This document shows positions 17,291-25,479 of a DNA stretch of 64,000 nucleotides, in pieces. Location: positions 1 to 64,000 of the forward strand of contig DLBH01000039.1 in NCBI GenBank assembly GCA_002494165.1, in the 5' to 3' direction. The first letter of the stretch is position 1. Each line of letters starts with the position of its first letter. The notes under the pieces were generated by a model. The model searched no databases, was not told the origin of the DNA, and worked only from the letters and a program-made list of their open reading frames with translations. Both the position numbers and the translations under genes were made by a program. This stretch comes from Lachnospiraceae bacterium UBA7026 (GTDB lineage Bacteria > Bacillota > Clostridia > Lachnospirales > Lachnospiraceae).

Positions 17291-18163
17291 CTACCATTTC
17301 CTCCTTGCTTTCAACTCTTCAAAAAACAGACAGTAATCCTCATAGCGCATGGTGCTGATCTCCCCCGCCTCCACCGCCTGCTTGACGGAGCAGTCGGGCT
17401 CGCTGATGTGCTGGCAGTCCAGGAAGCGGCAGGGAGAGCAGGCAGAAAACTCTGGAAAATATTTTTTCAGATCTTCTTTTTCCATGTCGAAAAGCTCTAA
17501 GGAGCTGAAGCCAGGCGTGTCCACAAGATAAGAGTCGTCCCCGATATAAATCAGCTCCGAATGCCTGGTGGTGTGTTTGCCCCTCTTGATCTTCTCACTG
17601 ACCGACCCGGTCTCCATCTTTCTTGCACCGCTGACCCTGTTTAAAAGGGAGGACTTACCCACGCCCGAGGGTCCGGCCAGGACTGTTGTTTTTCCTTTAA
17701 GCAGCTGGTCTATGGTCCCCGTGTCCTCGCGGAGGGCAGAGACTATATGGACCTGGGCGCCGCTGCCCCGGAAGCTTTCCCTGACGTAGTCTCTCTCCTC
17801 CGGGCTGGAAAGGTCAGCCTTATTAAAGCATATGACAACTGGCAGCTTCTGCTGCTCCATCATAACAAGGAAGGTATTTAACAGATGATAGTTGGGCTCA
17901 GGCTCATGGAAGGCAAAAACCACCAGGGCCTGGTCCACATTGGCCACCATGGGCCGGATCAGACTGTTCCTGCGCTCATGTATCTTTGTGATACTCCCTT
18001 CCATGTCCTGGTCGGACAGGATATCAATATCCACATAGTCCCCCACATTGGGGCGGATCTTCTTCTTGCGGAAGATTCCCCTTGCCCGGCATGCATAGAC
18101 CCGGTCACCGTCTACATGGACATAATAGAGTCCTCCGACTCCCTTTATAATTCTTCCTCTCAT
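17291..18163 (-). CDS. rsgA: Small ribosomal subunit biogenesis GTPase RsgA
   Basis: A 290-residue circularly permuted GTPase that checks late 30S maturation. It has an N-terminal OB-fold (VYACRARGIFRKKK), G4 CFNKADL before G1 GPSGVGKSS, G3 DTPGFSS and a C-terminal zinc site with cysteines and a histidine in CSPCRFLDCQHISEPDC. It lies between prkC and thiN as in many Clostridia; RsgA is a known substrate of the PASTA kinase in related bacteria. Confidence 0.96.
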   Translation of the reverse strand: MRGRIIKGVGGLYYVHVDGDRVYACRARGIFRKKKIRPNVGDYVDIDILSDQDMEGSITKIHERRNSLIRPMVANVDQALVVFAFHEPEPNYHLLNTFLVMMEQQKLPVVICFNKADLSSPEERDYVRESFRGSGAQVHIVSALREDTGTIDQLLKGKTTVLAGPSGVGKSSLLNRVSGARKMETGSVSEKIKRGKHTTRHSELIYIGDDSYLVDTPGFSSLELFDMEKEDLKKYFPEFSACSPCRFLDCQHISEPDCSVKQAVEAGEISTMRYEDYCLFFEELKARRKW

Positions 18164-18350
18164 TTTTAATCTCCTGTGCCGCCATTTCCGGCGGCTGGCT
18201 GTCTCCTGGCCTTTACAAGGAATCCCCCGCTGCCCTGGGGTTACGGGGGATTGGCAACCACCGGCAGGGACCTCCCGGGTCCCTCCGGCTGCTTTAATTA
18301 CAACTGCTTCTTCCAGGCCTTCTTAGGCCGTCCTTCCTGTCCACGGCAAA
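18164..18350 (-). other. 187-nt gap between prkC and rsgA with two inverted repeats
   Basis: AATCCCCC / GGGGGATT (18221-18252) and CCGGCAGGGACC / GGTCCCTCCGG (18261-18288) can form two adjacent hairpins. Neither has a T-tract. They may be an attenuator, a processing site or a repeat remnant; there is no gene in this gap. Confidence 0.45.
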
Positions 18351-20471
18351 TCAGTCAGCTATGGCCTGAATCATGACCGGATAAGAGGCATACTCCTCTC
18401 CGTTCACATACATGATGACTGTTCCGCTGCCCTCCTGGGTTCCATCGAAGGTAAGGTTCATGGGAAAATCATCATTGGTCACATTACTCTTGGAAAAGAC
18501 AGTAGTCTTACTGTCTCCCTGTTCAAGAACCAGCTCCACATAGCCGGATTGGCCCTCCTCAAAGGGACCGGAATCAAGCATCAGGGTCGCTTCATAATGG
18601 TAGCGCTCCTGCTCACCTAAACTGATGACAATAGAGACCGCTGTCCCCTTGTCCACCATGGTGCCGGCGGCGATATCCTGGGAGATCACATCCCCGACAC
18701 CAACCTCACCGCTGTAGTCGCTGGTAATATTACCCAGGATGAGGCCTACCCGGTTCAACTCCCTTTCCGCGTTTTTCTGGGACTGGCCGGTCAGGGTGGG
18801 TACCCTCACCTGCTCTAAGCCCTTGCTTATGGTAATGGTCACCGTGAAGCCTTTATTCACGACACTGCCGCCGACAGGACTCTGTCTGATGACATAGCCC
18901 TGCTTGACCGTGTCACTGGTGGCATAGGTCTTCATTACGCCAAGACCCATAGCCTCTAAGGTACTGGCGGCCTCTTCCTCTGTCTGGTTGACCAGGGCCG
19001 GTACTTCCAGACTGTCGGATATACTTTCCGCCAGACCCAGAGTCAGGGTAATCCTGGTTCCGGTCTGGACCTCCTCACCCTCATCATAGTCCTGGGCCAC
19101 AACAATCAAGTCCTCAACGGAGGAGTTGACATCTTTGTCGTAGACAAAAGAACAACGCAGACCCAGGGATGTCACCTTGGTCTCGGCCTCGTTGCGGTTC
19201 ATATCAAGGAAGGAAGGCAGTTCCACATAACTTGCCTGGGTGGAAGCCAGAAGAGCCTGGCTTGTCGCCTCGGTATTGATACTGGTAGTTATGTCCCCGC
19301 CTGTAAACAGATGGAAGGCATTACCCAGGGAATATATGGCCGTGCCTGCTATGGCGATGCCCATGAGCACGGTCACAGCGATGACCAGCTTCTCCAGACG
19401 GGAATGATCTTCCTCCCCATCCTCAGCTTCCTCTTCCAGATCTTTCTGGTTCTCTTCCTCTTCATTCAGGGGCATGGCCCTCCTCGGGCCGCCCTCATCA
19501 TTGAATTCATCCTGTCCGGACCCGGGCCGGTCTTCTATGGTCAGGGTCCTGCCCCTGCGCAGGGACTCTCTGATCTGCTCCAGCTCCTGGCCGTCTCTTT
19601 TCACTGTAGGCGAGTCGTCGACCATCAGGTCGGTGTAGACATAATCCCCGTCCGGAGATTCAAATACTCTTTCTAAATCACTGATCAGAGCCGCTGCATT
19701 ATTGTAGCGCTGTTCCGGACTCTTCATGGTGCACTTGAGGATGATATTCTCAAGGCTTGCCGGAATGTCCGGAAAATAACAGCGGGGCGGTGTGATCTCC
19801 TCCCGGATATGCATGAGAGCTATGGCGACACTGTTCTCCCCGTCAAAGGGCACCCTGCCCGTCGCCATCTCATAGATGGTGATACCGAGAGAGTAAATGT
19901 CACTTCTTGCATCAGAAAATCCTCCCCTGGCCTGCTCCGGTGAAATGTAATGAACTGAGCCCATGGCATTGGAAGAAATGGTGTCCATGGTAGCCACCTT
20001 GGCTATACCAAAATCCGTCACCTTGGCCCTTCCACTGTCAGAAACGATAATATTCTGGGGCTTGATATCCCTGTGGATAATCCCATGGCTGTGGGCTGTC
20101 TTCAAGGCCTCGGCAATCTGGATGGCGATGTCCACGGTCTCCCGGGCACTCAGTCTTCCATAACGTCTGATATACTGTTTGAGGGTCATGCCCTCAGCCA
20201 GTTCCATGACAATATAATGGATTCCGTCCCTGTACTCGGCGTCATAAATATCCACGATATTGGGATGGCTTATGTTAGCCGTCGCCTCCGCCTCCGCCAC
20301 AAACTTCTTCACAAAGGTGTCGTTCTCATAGTATTCCCTGCGAAGCACCTTGATCGCCACGAAGCGGTCCTGCTCCCTGTCCTTTGCCTTATAGACATCG
20401 GCCATGCCTCCGGATCCGATATGGGCGAGAATTACATAACGCTCTCCCAGCAGGATTCCTTCTTTCAGCAT
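18351..20471 (-). CDS. prkC: Serine/threonine protein kinase with PASTA domains (PrkC/Stk type)
   Basis: A 706-residue membrane kinase. The N-terminal kinase domain (about residues 10-270) has GSGGMADVYKA, the catalytic HRDIKPQN and DFG. An acidic linker, one transmembrane helix (LVIAVTVLMGIAIAGTAIY) and three extracellular PASTA repeats follow, each beginning near LPSFLD, VPALVN and VPTLTG. A C-terminal beta-rich domain ends the protein. PASTA domains sense muropeptides or lipid II, and the kinase adjusts cell wall growth and germination. It overlaps the phosphatase gene prpC by 7 nt, so kinase and phosphatase are co-produced. Confidence 0.96.
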   Translation of the reverse strand: MLKEGILLGERYVILAHIGSGGMADVYKAKDREQDRFVAIKVLRREYYENDTFVKKFVAEAEATANISHPNIVDIYDAEYRDGIHYIVMELAEGMTLKQYIRRYGRLSARETVDIAIQIAEALKTAHSHGIIHRDIKPQNIIVSDSGRAKVTDFGIAKVATMDTISSNAMGSVHYISPEQARGGFSDARSDIYSLGITIYEMATGRVPFDGENSVAIALMHIREEITPPRCYFPDIPASLENIILKCTMKSPEQRYNNAAALISDLERVFESPDGDYVYTDLMVDDSPTVKRDGQELEQIRESLRRGRTLTIEDRPGSGQDEFNDEGGPRRAMPLNEEEENQKDLEEEAEDGEEDHSRLEKLVIAVTVLMGIAIAGTAIYSLGNAFHLFTGGDITTSINTEATSQALLASTQASYVELPSFLDMNRNEAETKVTSLGLRCSFVYDKDVNSSVEDLIVVAQDYDEGEEVQTGTRITLTLGLAESISDSLEVPALVNQTEEEAASTLEAMGLGVMKTYATSDTVKQGYVIRQSPVGGSVVNKGFTVTITISKGLEQVRVPTLTGQSQKNAERELNRVGLILGNITSDYSGEVGVGDVISQDIAAGTMVDKGTAVSIVISLGEQERYHYEATLMLDSGPFEEGQSGYVELVLEQGDSKTTVFSKSNVTNDDFPMNLTFDGTQEGSGTVIMYVNGEEYASYPVMIQAIAD

Positions 20472-21208
20472 TCCGCATCCCTCCCGTTCTCACGGCGGGC
20501 AGCCACTACAGTTATATTGTCAAGCCCTCCAAAATAAAGTGCCTCGTCAATACAATGCCCTACAAGCTCCTCGTCGGACAAATCTTTAGCCAGTAAGTCC
20601 AGGAGGTCCTCATCGTCCACCATGTTGGACAAGCCGTCAGAACAGAGCAGGATACGGCTTCCCTCAGGAAAGTCAATCAGGAAAAAATCCGGCTCCACTT
20701 CATCGGCCACGCCGATCGCACGGGTAATAATATTCTTCTGTGGATGATTACGGCTCTCAGCCGGTCTCAGTTCGCCGGCCCTCACCATCTCCTCCACCAG
20801 GGAATGGTCCAGGGTAATCTGGCGCAGGCTGCCATCATAAAAATAACAACGGCTGTCGCCGATATTCATAATAAAAGCCTTTCCCTCCAGTATTGTAGCA
20901 ACTACGAAGGTCGTTCCCATACCCTCGTAGTCCGCATCCTCCCGGGAAAGCTGATAAACCTCTTTATTCACCTGACGGATAATCTTCTCCATGGCAGAAA
21001 AGGTAAACTGGCCCTCGGTCTGGCCTGCCAGCTCCACAAAGCGGCTGACTGCCAGAGAGGAGGCCTTGTCTCCTGCCTTGTGGCCTCCCATCCCGTCGGC
21101 CACGATGTACAAATTGGGGAAGCAGCCGACGGGCTCATCGTTACGGTAAAAATAATCCTGGTTGACACTGCGCTTTTTTCCGATATCTGTCGCTCCGTAG
21201 GATGTCAT
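20465..21208 (-). CDS. prpC: PP2C-type serine/threonine phosphatase (PrpC/Stp)
   Basis: A 247-residue cytoplasmic metal-dependent phosphatase that reverses PrkC phosphorylation. PP2C motifs are DGMGGHKAGDKAS, GDSRCYFY, LCSDGLSNMV and DNITVV, with the metal-binding aspartates in place. It overlaps rlmN by one base (TGATG) and prkC by 7 nt. Confidence 0.96.
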   Translation of the reverse strand: MTSYGATDIGKKRSVNQDYFYRNDEPVGCFPNLYIVADGMGGHKAGDKASSLAVSRFVELAGQTEGQFTFSAMEKIIRQVNKEVYQLSREDADYEGMGTTFVVATILEGKAFIMNIGDSRCYFYDGSLRQITLDHSLVEEMVRAGELRPAESRNHPQKNIITRAIGVADEVEPDFFLIDFPEGSRILLCSDGLSNMVDDEDLLDLLAKDLSDEELVGHCIDEALYFGGLDNITVVAARRENGRDAEC

Positions 21209-22251
21209 CAGCTTCCACTCCTTTCCACATAGCTTTTTCTCAGCTGCCCGCAGGCGGCCTGGATGTCTCTGCCCATCTCCCGGCGGACGGTAACCTGCAC
21301 ATGATTTCCAGCAAGCAGGCCCGCAAAGGCGTCCACCCGGCTCCTGTCCGGCTGTTCAAAGATCCTTTCCGAAATAGGATTGACGGGAATCAGGTTGATA
21401 TGGCAATTCATACCTGCCACTCTCCTGGCAAGCTCCCGGGCCTGGTCTTTCCCATCATTGACCCCCCGGACAAGACTATACTCAAAGGTAACTCTTCTTT
21501 TTGTTTTTTCTGTGTAATAACGGGCCGCCTCCATCAATTCTTCCATGGAATAGCGGTTGGCTACCGGCATGAGTTTCCTCCTCATCTCATCATTGGGAGC
21601 ATGGAGGGATATGGCCAGGGTAACCTGGGGCAGGTCATCGGCAAACCGGTAGATTTGCGGAACCAGTCCGCAGGTCGACACGGTGATATTTCTCCTGCTG
21701 ATACCCAGCCCCTTGGGATCACTGAGGATCTCAATCATTCGGCAAAGACTATCATAGTTATCAAAGGGCTCCCCGGTCCCCATGACAACCACATGGGAAA
21801 CCCGCTGCCCCGTCTCTTCCTGGATACTGTAAATCTGGTCGAGCATCTCCGAAGGATATAGGTTCCTGGTCAGGCCAAGGAGGGTCGAAGCGCAGAAGCG
21901 GCAGCCCATCCTGCATCCTGCCTGGGAGGAAATGCAGACCGAATTGCCATGTTTATAGGGCATGAGGACACTCTCGATCACATTGTCATCATGGAGGCGG
22001 AAAAGATATTTTTTCGTGCCGTCCAGGTCAGAAGAAAGGCAGGCTTCCCGCCGGACACCGTAGAGGGGATAGGCCTCCGTCAGCCGCCCGAGAAAGGCCG
22101 GGGAAACATTCGTAATCTGGTCCGTTCCCCTCACCAGCTTTTTGTGCAGCCAGTCATAGATCTGGCCGGCCCGGAACTTTTTCTCTCCCAGCTCAGTGAC
22201 TACCGAAAGTAGTTCCGGGGCTGTCATTGATCTCAAATCTGTCCATTGCAT
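21208..22251 (-). CDS. rlmN: 23S rRNA/tRNA adenine-C2 methyltransferase RlmN
   Basis: A 347-residue radical SAM enzyme that methylates A2503 of 23S rRNA and A37 of some tRNAs. The cluster motif CRMGCRFC is in SSQAGCRMGCRFCAS, and the second catalytic cysteine is at the C-terminus in DIQAACGQLR. Length and motif order match the family. It sits between rsmB and prpC in the standard clostridial order. Confidence 0.97.
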   Translation of the reverse strand: MQWTDLRSMTAPELLSVVTELGEKKFRAGQIYDWLHKKLVRGTDQITNVSPAFLGRLTEAYPLYGVRREACLSSDLDGTKKYLFRLHDDNVIESVLMPYKHGNSVCISSQAGCRMGCRFCASTLLGLTRNLYPSEMLDQIYSIQEETGQRVSHVVVMGTGEPFDNYDSLCRMIEILSDPKGLGISRRNITVSTCGLVPQIYRFADDLPQVTLAISLHAPNDEMRRKLMPVANRYSMEELMEAARYYTEKTKRRVTFEYSLVRGVNDGKDQARELARRVAGMNCHINLIPVNPISERIFEQPDRSRVDAFAGLLAGNHVQVTVRREMGRDIQAACGQLRKSYVERSGS

Positions 22252-22289
22252 ATTCTACTCCATTCAAAAGCCACGGCCGGTCTTGCCGG

Positions 22290-23645
22290 TCAGTCCGCAG
22301 GCCTTGTAAACAGGGCCATAAAAAATCCGTCACAGCTGTCCCTGCCCGGGACAAGCTGGATATATCCCTTTTCCCCGGTCCGGCCTTTTAGCTTAGCGGG
22401 AAGCCGGTCCTCGATGGACGTGGCCATAAGGGGGGTGTTCTTCAGGATCCAGTCCACATTCTCCTCGTTCTCCTCCTTGAGGAGGGTACAGGTCGAGTAG
22501 ACCAGACTGCCTCCAGGTCTGACATACTGCCAGGCCTGGGCAAGAATCTCTCTCTGCAGGCGGACCAGGTCAGAAAGCCGGTCCGGCTCCAGATTATATT
22601 TTATATCATTTTTGCGGCCCATGATGCCCAGACCACTGCAGGGCAGGTCGGCAAGGACCAGGTCCGCCCAGGCCAGCATGGATTCATCTTTTTTTCTGGC
22701 GTCCCACTGCTGGACCTCCAGACTGGCAAAGCCCAGTCTTTCATTATTCTCTTCAATCAGGTCAGTCTTGTATTCTGTCAGGTCCCTGGCGATCACCCGG
22801 CCCGTCTCACCGGCCAGGTCTGCCGCCATAAAGGCCTTGCCGCCCGGTGCGGCACAGATATCCAGGACCAGGTCTCCCTCCTTGACGCCGGCGATCTCTA
22901 CGGCCAGCTGGGAGCTCTCATCCTGAACCGTGAAATATCCCTGGCGGAAGGCGGCGATCCTGTTCAGGGAGTTCAGTCCCTCCAGGACAAAGGCCCCTTT
23001 GACATAGTCGCCCTCCCGGACGGTCAGGCCCTCCTGCTCCAGCAAGGCGCGAAGCTTCTCCGGGGATATGCGGCTTGTACAGATCCTGATGGTAAGGGGT
23101 CTTTCTTCCAGGAAGGATAAGAGCATCCTCTCCGTATCCTCCTTACCATATTCCTTTAATAACAGGTCCACAAGCCAGCTGGGGGCTGACCCGGCCACGG
23201 ACAGGTAAGACAGGTAGTCTTTATCCTTGTCCGGCAGGCTGATCTTGTCCTTACCCCGGGCCACAGCCCGGAGAACACCGTTGACAAAACCAGCCAGACC
23301 TGTGAAATGTCTCTTTTTGGCCAGCTTGACCGCCTCACTGCAGGCTGCCGCGTCCGGCACATCCATAAAAAGAATCTGGTAGGCCCCCATCCTTAAAAGA
23401 TTGCGAATCAGAGGCTTACACTTTTCCACCGGCCGCTTTGAAAACTGGTTTATAACATAATCCAGGTATATCCGACGCTCTGTGACGCCCTCTACCAGCC
23501 GGGTATAAAAAGCCCGGTCCTGGCGGGCCAGAAACTGGTGGCGCATCAGGGTTTCCCGGATTGCCACATGGGAAAGCTTGCGGTTCTTTTCCAGATCCAT
23601 AAGTGTATCGAGAGCCAGGGCTCTCATATCTGCCTCCTGGGCCAT
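22290..23645 (-). CDS. rsmB: 16S rRNA (cytosine(967)-C(5))-methyltransferase RsmB
   Basis: A 451-residue protein with an N-terminal NusB-like RNA-binding domain (about residues 1-145) and a C-terminal RsmB/NOP methyltransferase. Catalytic motifs are CAAPGGKAFMAADL, DLPCSGLGIMGRKNDIKY (catalytic Cys) and YSTCTLLKEENE (second Cys). It follows fmt after a 277-nt gap filled with tandem repeats. Confidence 0.95.
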   Translation of the reverse strand: MAQEADMRALALDTLMDLEKNRKLSHVAIRETLMRHQFLARQDRAFYTRLVEGVTERRIYLDYVINQFSKRPVEKCKPLIRNLLRMGAYQILFMDVPDAAACSEAVKLAKKRHFTGLAGFVNGVLRAVARGKDKISLPDKDKDYLSYLSVAGSAPSWLVDLLLKEYGKEDTERMLLSFLEERPLTIRICTSRISPEKLRALLEQEGLTVREGDYVKGAFVLEGLNSLNRIAAFRQGYFTVQDESSQLAVEIAGVKEGDLVLDICAAPGGKAFMAADLAGETGRVIARDLTEYKTDLIEENNERLGFASLEVQQWDARKKDESMLAWADLVLADLPCSGLGIMGRKNDIKYNLEPDRLSDLVRLQREILAQAWQYVRPGGSLVYSTCTLLKEENEENVDWILKNTPLMATSIEDRLPAKLKGRTGEKGYIQLVPGRDSCDGFFMALFTRPAD

Positions 23646-23770
23646 ATCTCTCTTTCTCTCCTTTGCTCGCTATCTCCCGGCAGCCGGTGGCAAAAAGCCT
23701 TCCAGCCGGGTAAAACCATGGTAGATTCCTGAACCTTACATCCTCACTCAGCTAAAGGCGGTCCCAAAGT

Positions 23771-23956
23771 TCCTAAACTTCAGCCAGATCCAGGCAGGTC
23801 ATCCCTGAATTTTTAAACCTGAGCCAGGCCCAGGGCAATCCCAGAATCCTTAAGCCTCAGCCAGGCCCAGGGCAATCCCAAGATCCTTAAGCTTCAACCA
23901 GGCCAGGACTGTCCCAGGATTCTTAAGCTTCAGCCAGGCCCAGGACTGTCCCAGGC
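23771..23956 (-). repeat. Degenerate 36-37-bp tandem repeat overlapping the 3' end of fmt
   Basis: About five copies of a unit like CTTAAGCYTCAGCCAGGCCC plus CAGGRCWRTCCCAGRAT run from within fmt into the gap before rsmB. The first copy (in gene direction) encodes the last 12 residues of Fmt and its TAA stop; most later copies keep the stop-like TTAAG. The rest of the 277-nt gap (23646-23922) shows no gene. Confidence 0.85.
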
Positions 23957-24894
23957 TCCAGCTTGTATCCCAGCAGAAAGGCACTGACCGCCATACGCTT
24001 CTTGCCTTGCAGCTGTACTTCGTTGACCTTGAGCAGGCCATGTCCGGTCTGCACATAAAAGGCCTTTTTACTGACAGCGGCAACAGTTCCCGGGGCCGGT
24101 TTATCTTCCGGAGTCTGCCCCTGCAGACCGGCCGCCTCCTGGTCCTCCACCACATCCGTATCCCAGAGCTTGAGGGTCTTTCCTCCCAGACTGGTGTAGG
24201 CACTGGGCCAGGAGTTAAGTCCCCTGACCAGTCTCTCAATGGATGCCGCGTCCCTGGTCCAGTCGATCCGGCCCAGGTCCTTGGTCAGCATGCCGGCATA
24301 GCAGCTATCCTCGTCCTTCTGGGACTCACGGCAGGCCCTGCCGGCCTCCAGGTCAGCAAGAGCCTCCAGCAGGAGGGGGCCTCCCAGGGCAGCCAGTTTA
24401 TCGTGAAGGCTTTCCCCTGTTTCCTTGGGATCGATGGCCACAGTAGCCTTCTTAATCATATCTCCCGTATCCAGTCCCTTTTCCATATACATAATCGTGA
24501 CACCGGTCTCCTTCTCCCCGTCAATAATGGCCCACTGGATAGGCGCTGCCCCTCTGTACTTAGGCAGCAGGGAGGCATGGACATTAATACATCCATAAGG
24601 GGGCAGATTGAGAATGGCTTCAGGCAGGATCTGCCCGAAAGCAGCCACTACAATAACATCAGGCGCCAGGTCTTTAAGCTGGGCCAGAAAGGCCTCCTCC
24701 CTTACCCTGACCGGCTGGTATACGGGAATCCCATGGGCCAGGGCCGTCTCCTTGACTGGTGGAAACTGGACCGCTTTTCCTCTTCCTTTTTTCTTGTCAG
24801 GCTGGGTGACCACGCCGACCACCTGCTGGGCCTTTATGAGGGCCTCCAGGACCGGGACGGCAAAATCCGGTGTTCCCATAAATACTACTCTCAT
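23923..24894 (-). CDS. fmt: Methionyl-tRNA formyltransferase
   Basis: An enzyme of about 323 residues that formylates initiator Met-tRNA with 10-formyl-THF. The N-terminal formyltransferase fold carries FMGTPDFAVPVLEAL, the catalytic region NVHASLLPKYRGAAPIQWAI and the GVTIMYMEKGLDTGD stretch; the OB-like C-terminal domain follows. ATG 24894 overlaps the def stop in an ATGA, better than the upstream GTG at 24903. The last 12 codons form the first unit of a tandem repeat that continues past the stop. Confidence 0.95.
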   Translation of the reverse strand: MRVVFMGTPDFAVPVLEALIKAQQVVGVVTQPDKKKGRGKAVQFPPVKETALAHGIPVYQPVRVREEAFLAQLKDLAPDVIVVAAFGQILPEAILNLPPYGCINVHASLLPKYRGAAPIQWAIIDGEKETGVTIMYMEKGLDTGDMIKKATVAIDPKETGESLHDKLAALGGPLLLEALADLEAGRACRESQKDEDSCYAGMLTKDLGRIDWTRDAASIERLVRGLNSWPSAYTSLGGKTLKLWDTDVVEDQEAAGLQGQTPEDKPAPGTVAAVSKKAFYVQTGHGLLKVNEVQLQGKKRMAVSAFLLGYKLEPGTVLGLAEA

Positions 24895-25382
24895 TCTTCC
24901 CACTCTTCCTGGTCTTCCTCCTGCTCTACATCCCTGTAGGGTTCATTGGCCCTTTTACCGTAAAGAATTCCATCTAAATGGTCCATCTCATGGAGAATAC
25001 AGCGGGCCCTCAGGCCCTCTCCTTCTATGATGACCGGGTTCATGTCCCTGTCAAGAGACCGGACCTTCACATAGTAAGGCCTGGTCACTGAGGCACATTT
25101 ACCCGGGACACTGAGGCAGCCTTCGTCAGCGGTCTGCTCGCCGGAACTCTCAATTACCTCCGGGTTGATGAGAACAAAAGGATCGTCATCCATGACGTCG
25201 ATCACACAGATTCTTCTCAATATTCCTACCTGGGGAGCGGCAAGTCCCACTCCGTTGGCATCATACATGGTTTCAAACATATCATCAATAAGCACCTTCA
25301 GGCTGGGGGTCATCTTCTTGACCGGCTTGCAGGGCTTGTCTAACACTTCATCGCCGATATAGCGTAATTTCCGAATCGCCAT
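24891..25382 (-). CDS. def: Peptide deformylase
   Basis: A 163-residue metalloenzyme that removes the formyl group from nascent chains. All three motifs are present: GVGLAAPQVG, EGCLSVPG and the metal-binding HEMDHLDG. The tail after about residue 145 is acidic. It precedes fmt with a 4-nt overlap, which couples deformylation and formylation genes, and has its own promoter within the end of priA. Confidence 0.97.
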   Translation of the reverse strand: MAIRKLRYIGDEVLDKPCKPVKKMTPSLKVLIDDMFETMYDANGVGLAAPQVGILRRICVIDVMDDDPFVLINPEVIESSGEQTADEGCLSVPGKCASVTRPYYVKVRSLDRDMNPVIIEGEGLRARCILHEMDHLDGILYGKRANEPYRDVEQEEDQEEWEE

Positions 25383-25450
25383 CTTTCACTCCTCTTATCT
25401 ATTCTAATCTTGTACAGTCGCGGCATTTACTCGCCTTCCGACTGATGTTG

Positions 25451-25479
25451 ATTATATCATTGTGTCATTTTCAATTCAA
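25451..25479 (-). promoter_or_regulatory. Sigma-A promoter for def-fmt
   Basis: TTGAAT (25479-25474), a 17-nt spacer and a perfect TATAAT (25456-25451). The -35 box overlaps the last codons of priA. Confidence 0.7.
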
